A stretch of DNA of 64,000 nt, from NCBI RefSeq assembly GCF_002911665.1, contig NZ_MTBP01000001.1, positions 2,046,001-2,110,000 of the forward strand, read 5' to 3'. The notes beneath the pieces are model-generated. The model was not told the origin of the DNA. It saw only the letters and a list, made by a program, of their open reading frames with translations, and made no database searches. Of the stretch, positions 57,788 to 64,000 are shown one piece after another (within the stretch, counting starts at the first letter, position 1; every line of letters begins with the position of its first letter). Source of the stretch: Actinomadura rubteroloni (GTDB lineage Bacteria; Actinomycetota; Actinomycetes; Streptosporangiales; Streptosporangiaceae). A program made the translations under genes and the position numbers.

Positions 57788-58678
57788 ATGACCCGAAACG
57801 AAGACCTTTCCGGCCAGGTGGCGGTGGTAACGGGGGCGGCGCGCGGTCTCGGTCTGCTGCTGGCGCGGTCGCTCGCCCGGCGGGGCGCCCGCGTCGCGCT
57901 GCTCGGCCTTGAGCCCGAGGAACTGGCCGCCGCCGCGCAGAGCTGCGGCCCGGACGCCGCGCACTGGACCGTGGACGTCACCGACGACGCCGCGATGCAC
58001 GCGACGGCCGCGGACGTCGCCGCCCGGTTCGGCCGGATCGACCTGGTCGTCGCCAACGCGGGCATCGCGACCGGCGGCCCCGTCCAGTACTCCGACGCGG
58101 CGACGTTCGCCCGCGTCATCGAGGTCAACCTGCTCGGCAGCGCGGCGACCGCCCGCGCGTTCGTCCCCGCGCTGCGCGAGACGAAGGGCCACTTCTTCCA
58201 GGTGGCGTCGCTCGCCGCGCTGTGCGCCGCGCCGATGATGGCCGCCTACTGCGCGAGCAAGGCCGGCGTCGAGGCGTTCGCGCACTGCCTGCGCGCCGAG
58301 CTGGCCCCGCACGGCGTGACGGTCGGCATCGGCTACCTGAGCTGGACCGACACCGACATGGTGCGCGGCGCCGATCAGGACGCCGCGCTCCGCGACATGC
58401 GCGCGTCCCTGCCGTTCCCCGCCAACCGCACCTACCCGCTGGAGCCGACCGCCGAGCGGCTGGCGCGCGGGATCGTCCGGCGCAGCCCGCACGTGTACGG
58501 GCAGGCGTGGCTGCCCGCGCTCCAGGCCGCGCGGGCGGTCGTCCCGACGGTCGTGACGCGGTTCGCGCGCCGCCGCCTGGCCGAGTTCGAGGACCGCTGG
58601 CTCGCGGCCGGCGCCAACACCCGGTTGGTCGGCGCGGGCGGCGCCGCGGCCGAGCGGAATGTCGGCGGGGGCGCGTAA
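57788..58678 (+). CDS. Short-chain dehydrogenase/reductase
   Basis: This 296-residue SDR has VVTGAARGLGLLLARSLARRGARV, VANAG, the catalytic Ser in FQVASLAAL and the Tyr-Lys pair in AAYCASKAGVEAF. The longer C-terminal part (about 75 extra residues, with GRSPHVYG-like RRSPHVYGQAWLPAL) resembles SDRs that act on bulky or lipid substrates. Expression is probably under the adjacent MerR regulator through the palindrome 33 bp upstream of ATG 57788. The next gene starts ten bases after its stop. Confidence 0.88.
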   Translation: MTRNEDLSGQVAVVTGAARGLGLLLARSLARRGARVALLGLEPEELAAAAQSCGPDAAHWTVDVTDDAAMHATAADVAARFGRIDLVVANAGIATGGPVQYSDAATFARVIEVNLLGSAATARAFVPALRETKGHFFQVASLAALCAAPMMAAYCASKAGVEAFAHCLRAELAPHGVTVGIGYLSWTDTDMVRGADQDAALRDMRASLPFPANRTYPLEPTAERLARGIVRRSPHVYGQAWLPALQAARAVVPTVVTRFARRRLAEFEDRWLAAGANTRLVGAGGAAAERNVGGGA

Positions 58679-58688
58679 CGTCCGGGGC

Positions 58689-59405
58689 GTGGAAGAACCC
58701 GACTGGCCGAACCTGGAGCACGCCTACGGCCCGGCGGGGGACGTCCCGGCCCTGCTGGACGCCCTCGTCCCCGACGGCACCGCCGACGTCTGGGACGAGC
58801 TGTGGTCCCGCCTGTGCCACCAGGGCACGGTGTACTCGGCGAGCTTCGCCGCGCTGCCCCGCCTGACCGAGGCGGCGGCCCGCTGGGACCCCGCCGACCG
58901 GGTCATGGTCCTCGCGCTGGCTGGCGCCATCGTCGTGGGGCTGGAGGACGACGCGCCCGCCGAACGGACGACGCTGCACCGCCTCACGAGCGAGGCGCTG
59001 GCCGCCGCGAACGACCCCGACGACACGGTCTACCTGCTCCAGGCGCTGCTGGCGTTCGAGGGCGTCCCGTTCTGGGGCGAGCACCTCGAACGCCTCGCCG
59101 GGCAGGAGTTCGAGGCGGTCTGCCCCGGCTGCGAGACGCCGCTGTTCGTCGTCCTCGACTACGACGGCCTCGGCTACTTCGCGAGCGACGGCGACTACGT
59201 GGGCGGCCGGACGACGCCGCGCGCCCCGCTGCGCCCCGCCGACGCCGCCGCGCTGGACGGCATCGGCGCCCGCCTCCACACGGCCTTCGCCGACCGGGGC
59301 TTCACCGGCCTCGCCGAGTACGTCCGGCACCTGTTCGGGGACACCGTGTGCCCCGCCTGCTCCCACCCGTTCCCGGTGGCCCCGGCCGTCGTCGAGACGT
59401 TCTGA
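58689..59405 (+). CDS. Uncharacterised protein with two CxxC pairs (HEAT-like N-terminus)
   Basis: This 238-residue protein has an N-terminal half that is helical and contains LCHQGTVYSASFAALPRL (about 42-59). I recall this pattern from widespread bacterial HEAT-like proteins of unknown role. The C-terminal half has CPGC (145-148) and CPAC (221-224), spaced to form one zinc or redox site. GTG 58689 is used because an upstream ATG would overlap the SDR gene by 20 bases. The position suggests co-transcription with the SDR. No function can be assigned. Confidence 0.65.
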   Translation: MEEPDWPNLEHAYGPAGDVPALLDALVPDGTADVWDELWSRLCHQGTVYSASFAALPRLTEAAARWDPADRVMVLALAGAIVVGLEDDAPAERTTLHRLTSEALAAANDPDDTVYLLQALLAFEGVPFWGEHLERLAGQEFEAVCPGCETPLFVVLDYDGLGYFASDGDYVGGRTTPRAPLRPADAAALDGIGARLHTAFADRGFTGLAEYVRHLFGDTVCPACSHPFPVAPAVVETF

Positions 59406-59426
59406 CCGGCGTCGGGCGCGCGGCGG

Positions 59427-62400
59427 TCACTGGCCGGGCCGGACGAGCGGGAACGGCACCGTCTCCCGGATCGAGCGCCCGGTCAGCGTGATGAGCAGCC
59501 GGTCGATGCCCATGCCCATGCCCCCGGCGGGCGGCATGGCGTACTCCAGGGCGCGCAGGAAGTCCTCGTCCAGTTCCATCGCCTCGGGGTCGCCGCCCGC
59601 CGCCGCGAGCGACTGCTCGGTGAGCCGCCGCCGCTGGAGCACCGGGTCGATCAGCTCGGAGTAGGCCGTGCCGAGTTCGAGGCCGAACACGATGAGGTCC
59701 CACTTCTCGGCGAGGCGCGGGTCGTCGCGGTGCGGACGGGTCAGCGGCGACGTCTCCGCCGGGAAGTCCCGGACGAACGTCGGCGCCGCCAGCGTGGGCT
59801 CCACCAGCGCTTCGTAGAGTTCCTGGACGATCCGTCCCTGCCCCCACGCCGGGTCGACGTTGAGGTCGCGCGCCTCGGCGAGCCGCCGGACGTCGGCGAG
59901 CGGCGTGTCCGGCGTCATCTCCTCGCCGAGCGCCGCCGACACCGACCCGTACACGGTGATCTCGCCCCACGGCGCGGCGAGGTCGACCTCGCGGTCCCCG
60001 CGCCGCAGGACGGTCGTCCCGAGCGCGGCGCGGGACGCGGCGAGCACCAGGTCGCGGGTGAGCGCCGCCATCGTGTCGTAGTTCCCGTACGGCTCGTAGG
60101 CCTCAAGCATCGTGAACTCGGGGTTGTGCTTGTGCGACACGCCCTCGTTGCGGAAGTTGCGGTTCAGCTCGTACACCTTGCCGATCCCGCCGACGAGCAG
60201 CCGCTTCAAGTACAGCTCGGGCGCGATCCGCAGGTAGAGCTGCATGTTGTAGGCGTTGATGCGGGTCGTGAACGGACGCGCCGCCGCCCCGCCGTGGACG
60301 GGCTGGAGCATCGGCGTCTCGACCTCCAGGTAGGACCGCTCCCGCAGCACGTCCCGGACGGCCCCGATCGCGTCCCCGCGCATCCGCAGCATCGCGCGCG
60401 CGTCGCCGTTGACGATGAAGTCGACGTACCGCTGCCGGACGCGGGCCTCGGGGTCGGTGAGGCCGCTGCGCTTGCCGGGCAGCGGGCGCAGGCACTTGGC
60501 GGTGAGCGTCCAGGACGCGGCGAGCACCGACAGCTCGCCCCGCCGGGACGTGACGACCTCGCCCGTCACGCCGACCTGGTCGCCGAGGTCGATCAGCTCC
60601 TTCCACGCGGCGAGGGCGTCTGCGCCGGTCGCGTCGGCGGTCAGCATGACCTGGAGGTCGGCGGTCTCGTCCCGCAGCGTCACGAAGATCAGCCGGCCGT
60701 GCTCGCGGGCCAGCACGACGCGTCCGGCGACCGACACGGCCTCCCCGGTGCGCGTGTCGGGCGGCAGCGCGGGAAACCGCTCGCGGATCCCGGCGGCGTA
60801 GTCGGTCCGGTCGAAGCCGAGCGGATACGGCTCCATCCCGGCCGCGCGGATCCGGTCGAGCTTGGCGTACCGGACGCGCTCCTGCTCCGACAGCCGCCGC
60901 CGGGGGGCGCGCCGCGCGTCGGCCTCCGCGTCGATCTTCTGGATGCGCGCGACGAGGTCCTCCGACGGCGCGGCGTGCGCGGCACGGTCCAGCCGGGGCC
61001 GGCTGAGGCTCGGCAGGAACCCCTCGGCGCGGGCGTAGGCGACGCCGAGCCGGACGAGGTGGCGGCTCTGCCGGTAGCAGATGAACCGGGGCCGCCACAG
61101 CGGCAGGTACTTGGCGTTGGCCAGGTACAGCGATTCGAGCTGGTAGAACCGCGACGCGAACGACAGCAGCTTGTAGTACAGCCGTGCGACCGGCCCGGCG
61201 CCGATCTGCGATCCGCGCTCGAACGCCGACCGCAGCATCGCGAAGTTCAGCGAGAGCTGCTGCGCGCCGACGGACGCGGCCTTCTCGGCGAGCTTGGCGA
61301 CCATGTACTCGTTGAGGCCGTTCTCGGCGGCGCGGTCGCGGCGCATGAGGTCCAGCGAGAGCCCGGTGCGGCCCCACGGGACGAAGCTGAGCAGCCCCCG
61401 GAGCCGTCCGGACGCGTCGAACGCCTCGACCATGACGCAGCGCCCGTCGGTCGGGTCGCCGAGCCGGCCGAGCGCCATCGAGAACCCGCGCTCGGTCTCC
61501 TCGCCGCGCCAGGCGTCCGCGCTGCGGATCAGCTCGGCCATCTCCCAGCGCGGGATCTGCGAGTGCCGCCGGATCCGCACGGTGTACCCGGCCCGCTCGA
61601 CGCGCCGGACGGCCTGGCGCACCTGGCGCATCTCCCGGCCGTCCAGGCTGAACTCCGACAGGTCGATGATGGCCTCGTCGCCGAGTTCGAGGGCGTCGAA
61701 GCCGTGCCGCCGGTAGGCGCGGGCGGCGCGCTCGCCGACGCTGACGGCGCCGGGGATCCAGGCGTGCGCGCGGCACTCGCCGAGCCACGCCTCGATCGCC
61801 TGGTCCCAGGACTCGGGGTCGCCTAGGGGGTCGCCGCTGGCCAGCGACACCGATCCCTCGACGCGGTAGGCGATCGCGGCCTTGCCGTTGGGCGCGACGA
61901 TGACGTCCTTGTCGCGGCGCAGCGCGAAGTAGCCGAGCGAGTCCTGGTCGCCGTACTCGGCCAGCAGCGCGCGGGCGGCGAGTTCCTCCTCGGCGCTGAG
62001 GACGGCGTCGCGGCGGCCGGGACGGAACAGCGCCCAGAACGTCACGACGAGCAGCCCGGTGCCGAGCAGCCACAGGATCGCGTCCACCCACAGCGGGACG
62101 CTCACGTCGATGGGCTTGCCGGTGACGCGCGGGCCGAGGACGGTCTGCGCGACGGCGTAGAGCGGGTGCGTCCAGAACCCGCCGTTGCGGTCGCGGTCGA
62201 ACAGGGTGACCAGGAGCGTTCCGACGCCGAGCGTCACGATGAGCAGGCCGGTGAAGACCATGACGGCGAGCCGCCGGTTGCGCCGGTCGGGGAGCGTGGT
62301 GAACTGGCCGCGCGAGGCGATGACGAGGCACAGCGCGGCGCCGTACACGACGGCGGTGACGGCGAGTCCGTACGGTTCGGGCTGTTTCGCCCCGAACACG

Positions 62401-62714
62401 GCACGGACGAGCCCGACCGCGCTCAGCGCCGAGTAGAACCCGAAGACGGCGACGAGCAGCCGCCACGCCGCCTTCTTGCGCCGTCGCACGCCCATCGACA
62501 GCAGGATCCACAGCATACCGACCGGAACGCTCGGGAACCATCCGAGATAACCGATCCATCGCAAAGCCCAGATGTCGGTGAGCTCGATGATGAGACCGTA
62601 GGAGACCCACGACAGCAGCGAGAGGACACCGGACAGCCGGGTGAACCAGAAGAAGATGGTCGGCGACGCCTCGATCAGGCTCCTGCCTTCGCCGCGCAGA
62701 CCGTTCGTCGCCAT
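59427..62714 (-). CDS. lysX: Bifunctional lysylphosphatidylglycerol synthetase / lysyl-tRNA synthetase LysX
   Basis: About 1095 residues. The N-terminal part has six or seven membrane helices and an MprF-like GNAT domain (LGYFALRRDKDVIVAPNGKAAIAYRVEGSVSLASGDPLGD). The C-terminal part is a complete class II lysyl-tRNA synthetase: an OB-fold with VAGRVVLAREHGRLIFVTLRDE, motif 2 in FRNEGVSHKHNPEFTMLEAY and motif 3 in GGMGMGIDRLLITLTGR. It makes Lys-tRNA and moves the lysine to phosphatidylglycerol, reducing the negative charge of the membrane and giving resistance to cationic peptides. ATG 62714 with GGGGGG upstream is preferred over ATG 62771, which has no ribosome-binding site. It is divergent from a kinase gene. 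Confidence 0.93.
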   Translation of the reverse strand: MATNGLRGEGRSLIEASPTIFFWFTRLSGVLSLLSWVSYGLIIELTDIWALRWIGYLGWFPSVPVGMLWILLSMGVRRRKKAAWRLLVAVFGFYSALSAVGLVRAVFGAKQPEPYGLAVTAVVYGAALCLVIASRGQFTTLPDRRNRRLAVMVFTGLLIVTLGVGTLLVTLFDRDRNGGFWTHPLYAVAQTVLGPRVTGKPIDVSVPLWVDAILWLLGTGLLVVTFWALFRPGRRDAVLSAEEELAARALLAEYGDQDSLGYFALRRDKDVIVAPNGKAAIAYRVEGSVSLASGDPLGDPESWDQAIEAWLGECRAHAWIPGAVSVGERAARAYRRHGFDALELGDEAIIDLSEFSLDGREMRQVRQAVRRVERAGYTVRIRRHSQIPRWEMAELIRSADAWRGEETERGFSMALGRLGDPTDGRCVMVEAFDASGRLRGLLSFVPWGRTGLSLDLMRRDRAAENGLNEYMVAKLAEKAASVGAQQLSLNFAMLRSAFERGSQIGAGPVARLYYKLLSFASRFYQLESLYLANAKYLPLWRPRFICYRQSRHLVRLGVAYARAEGFLPSLSRPRLDRAAHAAPSEDLVARIQKIDAEADARRAPRRRLSEQERVRYAKLDRIRAAGMEPYPLGFDRTDYAAGIRERFPALPPDTRTGEAVSVAGRVVLAREHGRLIFVTLRDETADLQVMLTADATGADALAAWKELIDLGDQVGVTGEVVTSRRGELSVLAASWTLTAKCLRPLPGKRSGLTDPEARVRQRYVDFIVNGDARAMLRMRGDAIGAVRDVLRERSYLEVETPMLQPVHGGAAARPFTTRINAYNMQLYLRIAPELYLKRLLVGGIGKVYELNRNFRNEGVSHKHNPEFTMLEAYEPYGNYDTMAALTRDLVLAASRAALGTTVLRRGDREVDLAAPWGEITVYGSVSAALGEEMTPDTPLADVRRLAEARDLNVDPAWGQGRIVQELYEALVEPTLAAPTFVRDFPAETSPLTRPHRDDPRLAEKWDLIVFGLELGTAYSELIDPVLQRRRLTEQSLAAAGGDPEAMELDEDFLRALEYAMPPAGGMGMGIDRLLITLTGRSIRETVPFPLVRPGQ

Positions 62715-62882
62715 GCGCCCCCCGTCGTGGCTCTGCCGTGTCGTCTTCTTTGTACCGGGTGTCACGTCCATCGTGCTTCATTCAGGGGCGGCGTCCGCGA
62801 ACCAGCGCGCGGTTCCGGGCGTCCCATCGGGTAGGGGGTAACGGCGTGCGGGGCGGGTCCAAGAGTGTCATCAAAAGTCGAT

Positions 62883-64000
62883 ATGGTCGCGGATATGCCG
62901 AATGAGACCACCGGCGAGCACCTGCTCGCCCGTCGCTACCGACTGGTGAACCATGTCGGGCGCGGCGGCATGGGGGCGGTCTGGAAGGCGCACGACGAAG
63001 TCCTCGGCCGGGACGTCGCCGTCAAGGAGGTCATCCTCCCGCACGGGCTCACCGACGAGGAACGCGCCGTGCAGTACAAGCGGACGTTCCGCGAGGCCCG
63101 CGCCGCCGCGCGCCTCGGCCATCCCGGCGTCGTCACCGTCTACGACGTCGTCGAGGAGGACGGCCGGCCCTGGATCGTGATGGAGCTGATCCACGCCCGC
63201 TCCCTCGACCAGGTCATCAAGCAGGACGGCCCGCTGGACGTCCGGCGCGCCGCCGACATCGGCCGGCAGATGCTCGCCGCGCTGCACGCCGCGCACGACG
63301 CGGGCGTCCTGCACCGCGACGTCAAGCCGAGCAACGTGCTCGTCACCGGATCGACCGGACGGGGCGAGCGCGCCGTCCTCACCGACTTCGGCATCGCGAC
63401 GGCGGCGGGCGACGCCACCCTCACCCAGACCGGCCTGGTCATGGGCTCGCCCGCCTACATCGCGCCCGAGCGCGCCCGGGGCCGCACCGCCGGTCCCGCG
63501 TCCGACCTGTGGTCGCTCGGGGTCACGCTGTACGCGATGCTGCACGGCCGGTCGCCGTTCGAGCGCAACGAGCCGATGGCGGCGCTGGTCGCGGTCATCA
63601 CCGAGGAGCCCGAGCCGCCGTCGCGCGCCGGGCGCCTCACCCCGGTCATCGAGGGGCTGCTGCGCAAGAACCCCGACCAGCGGATGAACGCGATCGAGGC
63701 GGGCGCGCTGCTGGACGAGATCGTCCGGCGCGAGACCGTGGACGACCAGCGCACGCTGGCCGTCGAGGTGCCCGCCGAGCGCCGTCCCGAACCGCCCGCC
63801 GACCGGACGCGCGTCGGCCTGCCGGTGCCCGACCCGGGGCCGGCCGGCACGTCCCCGGCGGGGCGGCCCGGCCTGGCCGCGCCCGGCCGCAACGCGCTGC
63901 TCATCGCGGTGATCGCGCTCGTCGTGCTGGTCGCGGTCGCGAGCATCGTGTACGCGAACACCCGGCACGACCGCAAGCCGTCGGGGAAACCGTCCGGGAC
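62883..64000 (+). CDS. PknB-like Ser/Thr protein kinase (3' partial)
   Basis: At least 372 residues are present and the gene runs off the window. My translation gives RYRLVNHVGRGGMGAVWKAHD (glycine loop), VAVKEV (ATP Lys), VLHRDVKPSNVLV (catalytic loop), LTDFGIAT and SPAYIAPERARG (activation segment). After the kinase domain comes a Pro-rich juxtamembrane stretch and one transmembrane helix (NALLIAVIALVVLVAVASIVYA). The extracellular sensor lies beyond the edge; no PASTA repeat is visible yet. ATG 62883 and ATG 62895 are both possible starts and neither has a strong ribosome-binding site. Confidence 0.92.
   Translation, partial: MVADMPNETTGEHLLARRYRLVNHVGRGGMGAVWKAHDEVLGRDVAVKEVILPHGLTDEERAVQYKRTFREARAAARLGHPGVVTVYDVVEEDGRPWIVMELIHARSLDQVIKQDGPLDVRRAADIGRQMLAALHAAHDAGVLHRDVKPSNVLVTGSTGRGERAVLTDFGIATAAGDATLTQTGLVMGSPAYIAPERARGRTAGPASDLWSLGVTLYAMLHGRSPFERNEPMAALVAVITEEPEPPSRAGRLTPVIEGLLRKNPDQRMNAIEAGALLDEIVRRETVDDQRTLAVEVPAERRPEPPADRTRVGLPVPDPGPAGTSPAGRPGLAAPGRNALLIAVIALVVLVAVASIVYANTRHDRKPSGKPSG

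Noticed and set aside
60103-62781. An 892-codon frame antisense-like to lysX, same strand but shifted
   Set aside because: It is a frame-shifted reading of lysX; lysX itself is intact with all synthetase motifs.
1-64000. tRNA, rRNA, CRISPR arrays, insertion sequences or phage genes
   Set aside because: I looked for these and found no cloverleaf, spacer-repeat array, transposase or phage structural gene that I could support.

Overview
The window is very GC-rich DNA with strongly biased third codon positions and densely packed genes, which is typical of a filamentous actinomycete. Several families point the same way: two actinobacterial DUF574-type SAM methyltransferases, a TIGR03086 (mycothiol-isomerase-like) protein, an F420-type LLM oxidoreductase, a two-domain LysX, a PknB-like kinase, DUF2613 and DUF3068 proteins, and an AftD-like arabinofuranosyltransferase. 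A Streptosporangiales/Thermomonosporaceae organism such as Actinomadura fits best, but this is judged from recall and no search was run. I see no rRNA, tRNA, CRISPR array, insertion sequence or prophage. The window opens inside a methyltransferase gene and closes inside a kinase gene.

Layout. (1) 1-10.2 kb: small regulator-plus-enzyme units. These are an HxlR regulator divergent from an MFS pump across twin palindromes, an alpha/beta hydrolase, AraC divergent from a TIGR03086 protein, an SDR, an EI24 membrane protein, a secreted-domain membrane protein, a uronate-dehydrogenase-like enzyme, and a purine nucleoside permease divergent from a GntR regulator across a perfect 18-bp palindrome. (2) 10.3-24.6 kb: a cell-envelope glycan block with a GT-C-like membrane protein, DUF2613 microprotein, GT2, GT4 and a 1455-residue AftD-like transferase. 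Facing it are a GT2 and an acyltransferase, followed by an MFS pump, a DUF3068 protein and a methyltransferase. The content recalls the mycobacterial Rv0224c-Rv0228 / Rv0236c-Rv0236A genes. (3) 24.7-35.8 kb: a scramblase-like protein, a flavin oxidoreductase divergent from an XRE-cupin regulator, a secreted protein, a membrane-anchored NACHT NTPase behind a small membrane protein, a coupled sulfotransferase-sulfatase pair, and a MarR regulator.

(4) 36.1-44.7 kb: a tight seven-gene operon behind a recognisable promoter. Its order is amino-acid-type binding lipoprotein, divergent alpha-oxoamine synthase, MFS exporter, acyl-CoA carboxylase beta and biotin-carrying alpha subunits, ABC permease and ABC ATPase. 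It looks like an uptake, conversion and export pathway that I cannot match to a described one, and it is the main candidate for something new. (5) 44.7-53.6 kb: a TetR-YhgE-ABC ATPase operon with a strong palindrome, a second TetR divergent from an SDR-LLM pair with the same half-site, and small enzymes (DoxX, GNAT, a cysteine-free HesB-like protein, an MBL hydrolase, a HAD hydrolase). (6) 53.7-64 kb: a 1006-residue protein resembling a superfamily I helicase whose ATPase motifs have eroded, tandem 14-bp repeats before a MerR gene, an SDR behind a palindrome, a CxxC protein, LysX, and the start of a Ser/Thr kinase.

Most genes that abut overlap by 1-8 bases (ATGA/GTGA junctions), which supports the operon assignments and several start choices. 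Three overlaps are much longer: 128 bp (384-511), 235 bp (18605-18839) and 92 bp (43955-44046).
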